From NCBI GenBank assembly GCA_047601665.1, contig JASGIT010000001.1, forward strand, positions 1,736,001-1,800,000: a stretch of DNA of 64,000 bases. The letters run 5' to 3'. The translations under genes were made by a program, and so were the position numbers. Position 1 is the stretch's first letter, and each line of letters begins with the position of its first letter. Of this stretch, positions 36,488 to 46,400 are shown piece after piece. This DNA is from JASGIT01 sp047601665. Its GTDB lineage: Bacteria; Pseudomonadota; Gammaproteobacteria; Burkholderiales; Burkholderiaceae_C. Below the pieces are notes generated by a model. The model had not been told where the DNA came from. It worked only from the letters and a program-made list of their open reading frames with translations, and made no database searches.

Positions 36488-36781
36488 ATGCTCTACAAAT
36501 TCCAATCCCGCGCCACCGCCGACGTCATCATGCTGGAGGCCAACGGCCGCCAGCTCGTCCAGATCATGGGCAAGACGCCGGGGCAGAGCGGCATCGTCAC
36601 CGCTGAGCAGATTCCCGCCGCCATCGCCGCCATCGAGGCCGCCATTGCCGCCGACGAACAGGCGCAGGCCGCGCCGCAAGAGGACAAGGACGACCAGCCC
36701 GTGCGCCTGCGCCAGCGCGCCGTGCCCCTGCTCGACATGCTGCGCCGCAGCGCCGCCGAGGGGCGTGACGTGACGTGGTGA
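36488..36781 (+). CDS. DUF1840 family protein
   Basis: 97 aa, cytoplasmic, function unknown. MLYKFQSRATADVIML at the N-terminus and the ending VRLRQRAVPLLDMLRRS are hallmarks of DUF1840, a family found beside varied housekeeping genes in Betaproteobacteria. ATG 36488 is chosen; the longer frame back to 36401 lies inside cfa. It converges on the MarR gene with 6 nt between stops. Confidence 0.85.
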   Translation: MLYKFQSRATADVIMLEANGRQLVQIMGKTPGQSGIVTAEQIPAAIAAIEAAIAADEQAQAAPQEDKDDQPVRLRQRAVPLLDMLRRSAAEGRDVTW

Positions 36782-36787
36782 CACGCC

Positions 36788-37276
36788 CTAGGAACCGGCA
36801 GGAGGCTCTTCCTCCAAGGCATCGGCGAACTGGCGCACCAGCCGGACGAGGTCGTCGATGTCCTCCGGGGCCCAGGTGCTGAAGATCGCGCGGCCCATCT
36901 TCTCCCGCGCCGCGTCGATGCGCACCGTCATCGCCTTGCCTTGCGGCGAGATCACCGCCTCGCGCACACGGCGGTCCGCGGCGTTCGCCTGGCGCTGCAC
37001 GAGCCCCAGGCTTTCGAGCTTGGCGACCTGCCGGCTGACGGTGGTGTAGTCCCGCCCCGCACGGTCGGCAAGTTCCATCACCCCGATCGGACCCAGCCGC
37101 TCGATGCCGACGAGCAGCGGGAACAGCGCCCGGTCGAGCCGGATGCCCGCCGCCTCGATCAGCTTTTCGTCGCGCTGCGGCCGGTTCATCACGCCGACGA
37201 TGCTGATGAGCGCACCGTGCAGCACCTTCAGTTGCTCCGATATGCGTGTATCTTGCACGCTTTTGCGCGGCGTCAT
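36788..37276 (-). CDS. MarR family transcriptional regulator
   Basis: 162-aa winged-helix dimer. The recognition region is VMELADRAGRDYTTVSRQVAKLESLGLVQR (split over residues about 65-95), followed by the wing ADRRVREAVISPQGK. It is divergent from the FAD monooxygenase with only 44 nt between starts. That gap contains a near-perfect inverted repeat, so it most likely represses the monooxygenase and itself until an aromatic ligand binds. Confidence 0.9.
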   Translation of the reverse strand: MTPRKSVQDTRISEQLKVLHGALISIVGVMNRPQRDEKLIEAAGIRLDRALFPLLVGIERLGPIGVMELADRAGRDYTTVSRQVAKLESLGLVQRQANAADRRVREAVISPQGKAMTVRIDAAREKMGRAIFSTWAPEDIDDLVRLVRQFADALEEEPPAGS

Positions 37277-37294
37277 AGAATGCCTCCAATTAAG

Positions 37295-37309
37295 TGCATA
37301 TTACACGCA
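37295..37309. promoter_or_regulatory. Candidate MarR operator
   Basis: TGCATAT-T-ACACGCA, an inverted repeat of TGCRTRT with two mismatches, centred in the 44-nt divergent spacer. A related sequence (TGCGTGTATCTTGCA, 37243-37257) lies inside the first codons of marR, which supports a recognised motif. Confidence 0.5.
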
Positions 37310-37320
37310 TTGGAGTGGCG

Positions 37321-38826
37321 ATGACACAGGATTCGACGACCGGCGTTCTGGTCTGCGGCGCAGGCGCCGCCGGGCTCACCCTCGCCATCGAGCTGGCGCG
37401 GCGCGGCGTGGCCTTCCGCCTGATCGAGAAAATGGCCGCGCCCTTCAACGGCTCGCGCGGCAAGGGCATCCAGCCCCGGATGCAGGAAATCTTCGAGGAC
37501 CTGGGCGTCATCGACCGCATTGCCGCCGCCGGTGGCCCGTACCCGCCCCAGCGCGAATACCGCGGCGACGGGAGCTGCGTGGAATCCGAAGTGGCCGAAG
37601 CCGCGCCGCCCACGCCCGCCGAGCCCTACCGCCTGCCGCTGCTGGTGCCCCAGTGCCTGACGGAAGCGGTTTTGCGGGAACGCCTGGCCGAGCTGGGCGC
37701 CCGCGCCGAATACGGCTGCGAGCTGACCGCCTTCGACCAGGACGGGGAGGGCGTGACGGCGCGCATCGCCACCCGCGCGGGCACCGAGACCGTGCGCGCG
37801 CGCTACCTCGTCGGCGCGGACGGGGGCCGCAGCTTCGTGCGCGGAGCGCTCGGCATCGGCTTCCCCGGCAAGACCCTGGGGGTTCGCGCCATCGTGGCGG
37901 ACGTCGTGCTCACCGGCCTGGGGCGCGACGCCTGGCACCGCTTCAACGAAGGCTCGATGGAGCGGCAGCTCTCGCTCTGCCCGCTCGCGGGCACCGGGCT
38001 GTTCCAGCTGCAGGCGCCCATTCCGCTGGAGGGCGACGCCGACCTTTCCGCCGCAGGGCTGGCCGCGCTGGTGGCGGAGCGCACGGGCCGCGCCGGCATC
38101 CAGATCGCCTCCGTCTCCTGGGCGTCGGCCTACCGCATGAACGCGCGCCTGGCGGACCGCTACCGGGAGGGCCGGGTGTTCCTGGCCGGCGACGCGGCGC
38201 ACATCCACCCGCCCACGGGCGGCCAGGGGCTCAACACCAGCGTCCAGGACGCCTACAACCTCGGCTGGAAGCTGGCGGCGGCGCTGGCGGGCGCGCCCGC
38301 CGGGCTCCTCGACAGCTACGAGGAAGAGCGCAGGCCGGTGGCGGCGGCCATGCTGGGCCTTTCGACGAAGCTGCTCGACGCCCTGCGGCGGGGCGACAAC
38401 CGCCGTGGCCGCGAGGTGCAGCAGCTCGACATCGGCTACCCCGAATCCTCCCTCGCGCTGGAGGCGCCCCGGCGCGCCCGCCGCCTGCTCGCGGGCGACC
38501 GCGCGCCCGATGCCCCGGTGCGCGGCGCGGCAGGGCAGCCGGCCCGCCTGTTCGGTTGGTTCGCCGGCACGCACTGGACGTTGCTGGGCTGTGGCACCGC
38601 GCGCGCCAGCGTGCCGCCCCGCCCGGGGCTGCGCATCCACGTCTTCGGCCCGGACGGCGATGTGGTGGACGAAGGCGGCCACTTCGCCGCGGCCTATGCG
38701 CCGGCCCCCGGCGAGTGGGTGCTCGTGCGGCCCGACGGCTACGTCGGCGCCATCGTCGCGTCCGGGGAAATGGGGGTGCTGGAGCGGTACCTGAGCGATG
38801 TCGGGCTGAGCGCGCCTGACGCATGA
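37321..38826 (+). CDS. FAD-dependent aromatic monooxygenase (PHBH fold)
   Basis: 501 aa. Uses NAD(P)H and O2 to hydroxylate an aromatic ring. The FAD-binding GxGxxG motif (VCGAGAAGLTLAIELARRG) is at residues 9-28, the DG motif is in GADGGRSFVR, and the GD motif is in LAGDAAHIHPPTGGQGLN. A thioredoxin-like C-terminal domain (about 385-500) places it with pentachlorophenol/phenol-type and polyketide hydroxylases. Start ATG 37321 follows GGAGTGGCG. It is the probable target of the divergent MarR regulator. The substrate is unknown and no ring-cleavage genes are adjacent. Confidence 0.88.
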   Translation: MTQDSTTGVLVCGAGAAGLTLAIELARRGVAFRLIEKMAAPFNGSRGKGIQPRMQEIFEDLGVIDRIAAAGGPYPPQREYRGDGSCVESEVAEAAPPTPAEPYRLPLLVPQCLTEAVLRERLAELGARAEYGCELTAFDQDGEGVTARIATRAGTETVRARYLVGADGGRSFVRGALGIGFPGKTLGVRAIVADVVLTGLGRDAWHRFNEGSMERQLSLCPLAGTGLFQLQAPIPLEGDADLSAAGLAALVAERTGRAGIQIASVSWASAYRMNARLADRYREGRVFLAGDAAHIHPPTGGQGLNTSVQDAYNLGWKLAAALAGAPAGLLDSYEEERRPVAAAMLGLSTKLLDALRRGDNRRGREVQQLDIGYPESSLALEAPRRARRLLAGDRAPDAPVRGAAGQPARLFGWFAGTHWTLLGCGTARASVPPRPGLRIHVFGPDGDVVDEGGHFAAAYAPAPGEWVLVRPDGYVGAIVASGEMGVLERYLSDVGLSAPDA

Positions 38827-38854
38827 AAGAAAAAGGCCGCCTCGCAAGGCGGCC
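38825..38854 (-). terminator. Rho-independent terminator of the TctC-family gene
   Basis: Stem GGCCGCCT (38835-38842), loop CGCA, stem AGGCGGCC (38847-38854). On the minus strand it is followed by a T-rich run (complement of aaagaaaaa), so it terminates transcription from 39871. Confidence 0.85.
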
Positions 38855-38872
38855 CTGGCATCCGGCGCTACA

Positions 38873-39871
38873 TCAGTCGGCGTAGGCGCCCGCGGCCTTG
38901 ATGACCGTGCCGAACTTCTGGATTTCGGCTTCGACGAACTTCTTGTGGCCCGCCGGTTCCATGCGGTTGTCGGTCACCACCACGGCGCCCAGGGCGTCTT
39001 CCTTCTTCACGAATTCGGGGTCCTTCAGCGCCGCCTTGAGCGCGTCGTTCAGCTTCTTCAGCACCGGCGCGGGCGTGCCCTTGGGCGCGTACAGGCCGTG
39101 CCAGATGGTCACGTTGAAGCCCTTCAGGCCCGACTCGTCCAGCGTGGGCAGGTCCTTGAGCGCGGGGGTGGTCAGGCGCTGCATGGTGGTCACGGCGTAG
39201 GCCTTGACCTTCTTGGCCTCGATCTGCGTGGTGGTGTTGGTGGTCTGGTCGCACAGCAGGTCGATCTGGCCGCCGATCAGGTCGGCGATCGCGGGGGCCG
39301 TGCCCTTGTACGGCACCGGGGTCAATTCGGTCTTGATGGCGGACTGGTACGTCAGCCCGCACAGGTGCGAGGCCGAACCCAGGCCCGCGTGGCCGATGTT
39401 GACCTTTTCCTTGTTCTGCGCGATCCAGGCGGCCAGTTCCTTGTAGTTGTTCGCGGGCAGCGAGGGCTTGGCGATGAGGGTCATGGGCACGTCGTTGACC
39501 GTGCCCAGGTACTCGAAGTCGTTCAGCACGTTGAACGGCAGCTTGCGGTACAGCGTGGGCATGGTGGCCATGCTCACGTGGTTCAGCAGCAGCGTGTAGC
39601 CGTCCGGCGCGGCGCGCGCGACGGCGGCGGTGCCGATGGTGCTGCCCGCGCCGCCGCGGTTGTCGATCACCACGCTCACGCCGCCCAGGGGCTTGCGCAG
39701 CGCCTCGGCCAGGTCGCGCGCCACGCGGTCGGTGGGGCCGCCCGCGGCGTAGGGCACGATGATGGTGATGGGCTTGTCCTTGGCCGGAAAGTCCTGGGCC
39801 TGCACGCCCGTGGCGGCAAAGGTGGCAACGGCGGCCAGGGCAATGGCAGCGGTCTTGAACAAGGGCTTCAT
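38873..39871 (-). CDS. Tripartite tricarboxylate transporter substrate-binding protein (Bug family)
   Basis: 332-aa periplasmic binding protein of the TctC/Bug family, which is greatly expanded in Burkholderiales. The signal peptide is residues 1-25 (ATGVQAQ cleavage). IIVPYAAGGPTDRVAR, VVIDNRGGAGSTIG and the VPYKGTAPAIADLIGGQID segment are diagnostic. The start is ATG 39871 with AGGAGA 9 nt upstream; the frame extends to 39913 without signal. There are no TctA/TctB membrane partners nearby, as is usual for this family. The ligand is probably a carboxylate but cannot be named. Confidence 0.92.
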   Translation of the reverse strand: MKPLFKTAAIALAAVATFAATGVQAQDFPAKDKPITIIVPYAAGGPTDRVARDLAEALRKPLGGVSVVIDNRGGAGSTIGTAAVARAAPDGYTLLLNHVSMATMPTLYRKLPFNVLNDFEYLGTVNDVPMTLIAKPSLPANNYKELAAWIAQNKEKVNIGHAGLGSASHLCGLTYQSAIKTELTPVPYKGTAPAIADLIGGQIDLLCDQTTNTTTQIEAKKVKAYAVTTMQRLTTPALKDLPTLDESGLKGFNVTIWHGLYAPKGTPAPVLKKLNDALKAALKDPEFVKKEDALGAVVVTDNRMEPAGHKKFVEAEIQKFGTVIKAAGAYAD

Positions 39872-40014
39872 GAACGGGGTCTCCTGTGAACAAATAGCGT
39901 GCAATGGTAACAAAGGGTTTTATCGTCGCCACTGTGACAATTACCTAGTCTAAAAGTATCAGGTGTCAGGCAGCTTTCAGCGGCGGCCGCGCGCATAGGA
40001 CAATCCCCGCCTGT

Positions 40015-40869
40015 ATGCCCGCCGACAAGCCCACTACCCGCCTGACGCTGCGCCGCCCCGCGCCAACGCCGATTTCCGCGCCCGCCAGGGCCGCGCCGCC
40101 CGCTGCATCCGCTCCCGCCACCCAGCGTCTGAACAAGCGCATGGCCGACCTGGGCCTGTGCTCGCGCCGCGAGGCCGACGATTGGATCGCGCGCGGCTGG
40201 GTGCGCGTGAACGGGCAGGTGGCCGCCATGGGCCAGCAGGTGGGGGCGCAGGACCGCATCGAGGTCGACCGCGCCGCGCAAGGCCAGCAGCGCCAGCAGG
40301 TCACCATCCTGCTGCACAAGCCCATGGGCTACGTGAGCGGGCAGGCCGAGGACGGGCACACGCCCGCCGTGGCGCTCGTCAATCCGCGTTCGCATTGGCA
40401 GGGCGACGCCAGCCCGGTGCGCTTCTCGCCTGCGCAGCTCAAGGGCCTTGCGCCCTGCGGGCGGCTGGACATCGACTCGGTGGGCCTGCTCGTGCTCACG
40501 CAGGACGGGCGCGTGGCGCGGCAACTGATCGGCGAGGATTCCAGCGTGGACAAGGAATACCTGGTGCGCGTGCAGTATGGCGACGTGGCGGCGGATGTGC
40601 AGGCCGCCTTCCCGGCAACGCAACTCGCGCGCCTGCGCCACGGCCTGTCGCTCGACGGCCAGGCGCTCAAGCCCGCGCAGGTGGACTGGCAGAACCCCGA
40701 GCAGCTGCGCTTCGTGCTGCGCGAGGGCAAGAAGCGCCAGATCCGGCGCATGTGCGAACTTGTGGGCCTGAAGGTGGTGGGCCTCAAGCGCATCCGCATC
40801 GGCCGCGTCACGCTGGGCCAGCTGCCCGTGGGGCAGTGGCGCTACCTGGGGGCTAACGAGCGGTTCTGA
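40015..40869 (+). CDS. RsuA/RluF-family rRNA pseudouridine synthase
   Basis: 284 aa. Isomerises a specific uridine of ribosomal RNA to pseudouridine. After a 35-residue Ala/Pro-rich extension come an S4 RNA-binding domain (residues 38-85, RLNKRMADLGLCSRREADDW) and a catalytic domain with Asp152 in GRLDIDSVGLLVLT and the C-terminal KKRQIRRMCELVGLKV motif. Layout fits RluF (23S rRNA) more than RsuA, but the target is not certain. Its stop codon directly abuts the convergent DUF3761 gene. Confidence 0.9.
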   Translation: MPADKPTTRLTLRRPAPTPISAPARAAPPAASAPATQRLNKRMADLGLCSRREADDWIARGWVRVNGQVAAMGQQVGAQDRIEVDRAAQGQQRQQVTILLHKPMGYVSGQAEDGHTPAVALVNPRSHWQGDASPVRFSPAQLKGLAPCGRLDIDSVGLLVLTQDGRVARQLIGEDSSVDKEYLVRVQYGDVAADVQAAFPATQLARLRHGLSLDGQALKPAQVDWQNPEQLRFVLREGKKRQIRRMCELVGLKVVGLKRIRIGRVTLGQLPVGQWRYLGANERF

Positions 40870-41337
40870 TCACGACGCGCACGCCTTGTTGCGCGCCGCG
40901 TGCATCCCCTTGGCCTTGGCGTCGGCCTCGGTCATGTATTCGCCCTGCTTGGTCTTGCCGTAGTAGCGGTCGCCGGGGCAGTGGTAGACCTTGGTGGCGT
41001 CGTTGGCCCAGACCTTGCCCGCGCCGCCGCCAGGGGCTGCTGCGGCGGCGGGAGCGGTTTTGGCGGCCGCCGGAGCGGCGGGTGCTGCCGGCACGGGCGC
41101 AGCGGGGGCCGCGGGCGCGGCCGCTGCGGCAGGCGCTGCCGCCCCTTTGCCATACCAGGTCTTGATGCCCTTGTGGCCCTTGCAGGCGCCCTTCTTGGCG
41201 TCGGGCGAGGCGTAGCTGCCGTCCTTGCACAGCACGGTGGTGCCCGCGGGCGCGTCGGCGGGCGGGGTCTGGGCGTGGGCGGCCAGCGCGCCCAGCAAAC
41301 CGGCGGCGGCGATCAGGGCGGAGAGGGACTTGCGCAT
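40870..41337 (-). CDS. Secreted DUF3761 protein with Ala/Pro-rich linker
   Basis: 155 aa with a signal peptide (residues 1-22, cleavage at AHA-Q). The first mature segment TVLCKDGSYASPDAKKGACK matches DUF3761 with its two cysteines. A low-complexity AAPAAPVPAA-type linker (about residues 68-105) joins it to a C-terminal module with two more cysteines (VYHCPGDRYYGKTKQGEYMT, NKACAS). Periplasmic or outer-membrane location is likely; function is unknown. The start is ATG 41337 behind AGGAG. Confidence 0.82.
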   Translation of the reverse strand: MRKSLSALIAAAGLLGALAAHAQTPPADAPAGTTVLCKDGSYASPDAKKGACKGHKGIKTWYGKGAAAPAAAAAPAAPAAPVPAAPAAPAAAKTAPAAAAAPGGGAGKVWANDATKVYHCPGDRYYGKTKQGEYMTEADAKAKGMHAARNKACAS

Positions 41338-41409
41338 GGGAGGGCTCCTCAAGGGGGTGAAGCCGCCATGCTGGCGCGGCGAACCTGAAGAGAGCCTGAC
41401 TTGGGGTCT

Positions 41410-41437
41410 TTGAAAATGTCCCCCCGCCCTTATATGG
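41410..41437 (+). promoter_or_regulatory. Candidate sigma-32 (heat-shock) promoter of htpG
   Basis: TTGAAA at 41410-41415, 11-13 nt of spacer and CCCTTATATGG at 41427-41437 resemble the sigma-32 elements (CTTGAAA / CCCCATnT). The distance to the htpG ATG is about 37 nt. This fits the known heat-shock control of htpG. Confidence 0.45.
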
Positions 41438-41473
41438 CCGGGCGTCCCTCCCTTTTTTTGACTTCTGACACCC

Positions 41474-43408
41474 ATGACCAAACATACCTTCCAGGCCGAG
41501 GTGGCGCAGCTGCTGCACCTCGTCACCCACTCGCTGTACTCCAACCCCGAGATCTTCGTGCGCGAACTGGTGTCCAACGCCTCGGACGCCTGCGACAAGC
41601 TGCGCTTCGAGGCGCTGAACGACGCGGGCCTGTACGAAGACGCGCCCCACCTCGAAGTGCGCGTGGCCTTCGACAAGGCCGCCAAGACCCTCACCATCAC
41701 CGACAACGGCATCGGCATGAGCGCGCAGGAGGCCATCGACCACCTGGGCACCATCGCCAAGAGCGGCACCAAGGCGTTCATGGAAAAGCTCTCGGGCGAC
41801 CAGAAGCAGGACGCGCAGCTCATCGGCCAGTTCGGCGTGGGCTTCTACTCGGGCTTCATCGTGGCCGACAAGATCACCGTCGAATCGCGCCGCGCGGGCA
41901 TGAAGGCCGAGGAAGGCGTGCGCTGGGTCAGCGGCGGCACGGGCGACTTCGAGGTCGAGGCCATCGAGCGCAAGGCGCGCGGCACCAGCGTCATCCTGCA
42001 CCTGCGCGACGACGCCGAGGAGTTCCTCAACGCCTGGAAGCTCAAGCAGGTCATCAGCAAGTACTCCGACCACATCAGCCTGCCCATCCTCATGGAAAAA
42101 GAGGAATGGAAGGACGGCGAGAACGACCAGCCCGGCGAGATGGTCAAGACCGGCGAGTGGGAGCCCGTCAACAAGGCCAGCGCGCTGTGGACGCGGCCCA
42201 AGAAGGACATCACGCCCGAGCAGTACCAGGAGTTCTACAAGGCCATCAGCCACGACTTCGAAAACCCGCTGACCTGGAGCCACAACCGCGTCGAAGGCAG
42301 CACCGAATACACGCAGCTGCTCTACATCCCCGCCAAGGCGCCGTTCGACCTGTACCAGCGCGACGCGCACGCGGGCATCAAGCTGTACGTGAAGCGCGTG
42401 TTCATCATGGACGAGGCCGACGCGCTCATGCCGCAGTACCTGCGCTTCGTGAAGGGCGTGATCGACTCCGCCGACCTGCCGCTGAACGTGAGCCGCGAAC
42501 TGCTGCAGGAAAGCCGCGACGTGCGCGCCATCCGCGACGGCTCGGCCAAGCGCGTGCTGTCCATGCTCGAAGACCTGGCCCGGCACGACAAGCACGAGGC
42601 CAATGCCGACGGCGTGACCGATGTGGTGGACGAAGACGACAAGGCCAAGGAAGGCAAATACACCCGCTTCTACGCCGAGTTCGGCGCGGTGCTGAAAGAG
42701 GGCCTGGGCGAAGACTTCGCCAACCGCGAGCGCATCGCCAAGCTGCTGCGCTTCGCCTCCACCAGCAGCGACACGCCGAGCGTGAGCCTGGCCGACTACA
42801 AGGCGCGCATGAAGGAAGGCCAGGAGGCGATCTACTACATCACCGCCGACAACCTCGCCGCCGCCCAGCACAGCCCGCAACTCGAAGTCTTCAAGAAGAA
42901 GGGCATCGAAGTGCTGCTGATGACCGACCGCGTGGACGAGTGGGCGCTGAACTACCTGCAGGACTTCGACGGCACGCCGCTGCAAAGCGTGGCCAAGGGC
43001 GCGGTGGACCTGGGCAAGCTGCAGGACGAGGCCGAGAAAAAGGCCGCCGAGGAAGCCGCCGAAGCCTTCAAGCCCCTGCTCGCCAAGCTGAAAGAGGCGC
43101 TCAAGGACAAGGCCGAGGACGTGCGCGCCACCACACGCCTGGTCGATTCGCCCGCCTGCCTGGTGGTGCAGGACGGCGGCATGAGCACCCAGCTCGCGCG
43201 CCTGCTCAAGCAGGCCGGCCAGAGGGCCCCGGACAGCAAACCCGTGCTGGAGGTGAACCCCGAGCACCCGCTGGTCAAGAAGCTGGACGGCAGCGTGCAC
43301 TTCAACGACCTCGCGCACATCCTGTTCGACCAGGCGCTGCTGGCCGAAGGCGGGATGCCGGAAGATCCGGCCGCCTACGTCAAGCGCGTGAACGCGCTGC
43401 TGGTGTGA
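41474..43408 (+). CDS. htpG: Chaperone protein HtpG (Hsp90)
   Basis: 644-aa cytosolic ATP-dependent chaperone, slightly longer than the 624 aa of E. coli. The GHKL ATPase domain (residues 1-230) has the ATP-contact motifs LVSNASDACDKLR, DNGIGMS and GQFGVGFYSGF. The middle domain has NVSRELLQES and a catalytic-loop arginine. A C-terminal dimerisation domain ends the protein. ATG 41474 is the only sensible start although its Shine-Dalgarno is weak. A heat-shock-like promoter precedes it. Confidence 0.97.
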   Translation: MTKHTFQAEVAQLLHLVTHSLYSNPEIFVRELVSNASDACDKLRFEALNDAGLYEDAPHLEVRVAFDKAAKTLTITDNGIGMSAQEAIDHLGTIAKSGTKAFMEKLSGDQKQDAQLIGQFGVGFYSGFIVADKITVESRRAGMKAEEGVRWVSGGTGDFEVEAIERKARGTSVILHLRDDAEEFLNAWKLKQVISKYSDHISLPILMEKEEWKDGENDQPGEMVKTGEWEPVNKASALWTRPKKDITPEQYQEFYKAISHDFENPLTWSHNRVEGSTEYTQLLYIPAKAPFDLYQRDAHAGIKLYVKRVFIMDEADALMPQYLRFVKGVIDSADLPLNVSRELLQESRDVRAIRDGSAKRVLSMLEDLARHDKHEANADGVTDVVDEDDKAKEGKYTRFYAEFGAVLKEGLGEDFANRERIAKLLRFASTSSDTPSVSLADYKARMKEGQEAIYYITADNLAAAQHSPQLEVFKKKGIEVLLMTDRVDEWALNYLQDFDGTPLQSVAKGAVDLGKLQDEAEKKAAEEAAEAFKPLLAKLKEALKDKAEDVRATTRLVDSPACLVVQDGGMSTQLARLLKQAGQRAPDSKPVLEVNPEHPLVKKLDGSVHFNDLAHILFDQALLAEGGMPEDPAAYVKRVNALLV

Positions 43409-43485
43409 GAGTGTTCACGGTTCTCGGCGCAGGGTGTCCGGAGCCGGCGCCAGACAGACGGGCTGGCGGCTAAAACGCGGCGCTT

Positions 43486-46400
43486 TCAAGCACGCCAGGC
43501 GCTCTGGCCTTCGATGACCGTGGCCTGAGCGCGGCCCAGCGCCTCCAGCGTTTGCAGCAGCGTGGGCAGTCCCTTCTTCCAGGGGCCCCGGCCCTTGAAG
43601 CGCACCTCGATGGCAGGCATGGAGAGCGGCGCAGGGCTGTGCGCCAGCACCTCGGCCACGGCGCGTACCTGCTCGGGCAGCGTGGCGGGCCAGGGCTGCT
43701 GTGTCGTTTGCTCCTTCTTTGATAGTGATTTTTCAGTGCTCCAATCGGCCTCTTGCGATTGCTGATCCTGCGTAAGCAGCTCCTGTTTTTGATCTGTTTT
43801 CTGCGGATTCTGGAAGGCGGGGCGCAGCCAACGCACATGGCCCTGCGCTTCTTCCTGTGTGCGCCGGGCGTTGAGTTGAACGAGGTGGGTGAGGATGGCG
43901 TCGGTATCCACAGACGGCGCCAGGCCGTAGGCGGTGAGTACGGTGGCGTCCAGTTCGTCATGCAGTTCGCGCAGCACGCCCACAAGACCTTGCGTGTGGA
44001 TGGCCTTCTCCTTGGCGGTCAGCGTGCGGCCTTCGCGCAGCGCGGCCAGCACGTTGTAGAGGCCGGTGAGGGTCAGGCCGTTTTCTGTGGAGAGCATGTG
44101 CTTGCGGTGGACGTCGATATGCTCGGCCAGGGTGGCAATGCGTTCGCGCAGTGCAGCCGTGAGGCCGGTGTCTTCGTCGGGGAAGGGGAAGGTCTCGAAG
44201 CAGCGGGATGTGTTGTAAACGGGGCGATCTTCCAGAGTGCCGCCCGTTGCCAACGCCCATTCGATATGCAATTGGCTGGAGAGGATGCCCAATACGAAAG
44301 CACTGTCATGAACGACAGCACGGACTTTTTGGTCTGGAAAGACATCTCCGTCAATGAACGAGAAGACCCGATGTTTGGAGGTTTCTGCGGTGCCGATGTA
44401 GCGCTGCAACCCATGGACGGCGTTTCGGAATTTTGGGACGGATTCGCCGTAGAGCCACCAGTTGTTGCGGCGACTGGCCCGCTTGTCTTGATCGCGTTGA
44501 GGCTTGACACGATCTCTCAGCCATTGGTACGCGGCTGGGAACCGCTGCATCAGTTCGTCAGCACTCAGCCCAAAAAAATCCAATGCCAAGATGCCTCTTG
44601 GCTTATCCATCAGGTCTTTGCCATTGATATATCGCCTGACGTGCGTGTCAAAGCCGGAAACCGTTCCATACCCGAGCGCGATAGCTTCATCCTTGGACAC
44701 CCAGAATCCCGTACCAAGCGGGATCATTCCCATGAACGAGATTCCTACGTTTGAAAGTAGTTTGCTAGCGGCGGCGACATTCGCCCCGACCGTCAGGTCT
44801 GCATGCACCGCTCCACGTTGGGAGGTGATTTCTACGGCGGCTTCCCCGTAGTCCCCAGGGTTTTCGGCTACCACCTCCTGTAGTTCACCAGTGCCGCTCC
44901 CATTGGCCACTACCGTCATGGCAATCCGCACGGCAGCGCCGCTGGCGCTGTCCACCCAAGGATGGTCTGCAATCGCCATGTGCAGGTGTGTTCCTTTGTC
45001 CATAGCGGCTTGCACCACGCGGCGGTTGAAGATCATCGTCAAGCTGTTGGTGGTGATGAGGCCCATGCGGTGCGTGTCGCCTGCAGCAACTTGCCTGGCG
45101 GCGTGCTGCCACCAATACATAACGAAGTCCGCGCTTTCTGGCACATCAGGCCAAGCATTGCGAAGCGCCTGTACGTAACCATCGCCCAGCGCGTCGCGCA
45201 TCCGCTTATTTCCAATGAACGGCGGATTGCCCACGATGAAATCCGCCTGCGGCCATTCGGCCTTGCGCGCACCGGTGTAGCGCCACTGCGGCACGCGCGC
45301 GGCCTCGTCGGGCACGGGCTCGCCCGTGACGGGGTGCGTCTTGTACGTGCGCCCATCCCAGCGGGTGAGCGGCTGGCCCGTGTCGTCCAGCGCAGGTTCG
45401 CGTCCGTCCCATGCCAGCACGGCGTCGCGGCATTCGATGTTGCCGTAGTTGTGCACCACCGGCTCGGCCACGCTGGCGCGGCCCCGGCTGCGGATGTGCC
45501 ATTGCAGGTAGCCGATCCACAGCACCAGTTCGGCGAGCGCGGCGGCGCGTTCGTTCAGCTCGATGCCGCGCAGTTGCTGCAGCGTGACCGTTTCACCCTC
45601 GAAGCCGAGCTGGTCTTGCGTGTGGCCCAGGGCTTCGAGCTGGTTGACGACTTCGCCTTCCAGGCGCTTGAGGTGCTCCAGCGTCACGTACAAGAAATTG
45701 GCACTGCCGCAGGCCGGATCGAGCACGCGCGTGGCGCACAGCCGGTGGTGGAATTTGCGCACCTCGGCGCGCGCCTCGGCCAGCTTGGCCTCTGCGGCCT
45801 TTCCGTCCAGTGCGGCGGCTTCGCGGGCCAGCACCAGCGCGGCGGCCTGGGCATCGGCCCATTCGGCGCGCAGCGGCTCCATGACGGTGGGCAGCACCAG
45901 CCGTTCCACGTAGGCGCGCGGGGTGTAGTGGGCGCCCAGCGCATGGCGCTCGGCGGGGTCGAGCGCGCGCTCCAGCAGGGTGCCGAAGATGGCGGGCTCC
46001 ACCTCGCGCCAGTTGCATCGGGCGGCTGCTATCAGCAGGTCGGTCTGCTCGGCGGTGAGCAGCAGGCTGTAGCCGTCGGCCTCGGCACCCTTGAACAGCT
46101 TGCCATTGAAGTGCAGCACCTTCTTGGCGAGCACGGCGCAGAAGCCCCCTTTGTCCATGTCGGCCCACAGTGCGCGCAGCATCTGCTGCAGCGTGGCCGG
46201 GTCGTCGCGGTGGGTTTGCAGCAGGCCGAGAAAGGCGCCCTTGGGGAGAAGCTCCACGTCTTCCGCGAACATGGAGAATAGACAGCGGGTGAGAAAATTT
46301 GCTACTGTTTCAGGAGCTGCTTGTTCTTGCTGGTATTGGGTTCCAGGCGTATTTGATGTATAATCTGCGGACTGCGGACTGCGGACTGCGGACTGCGGAC

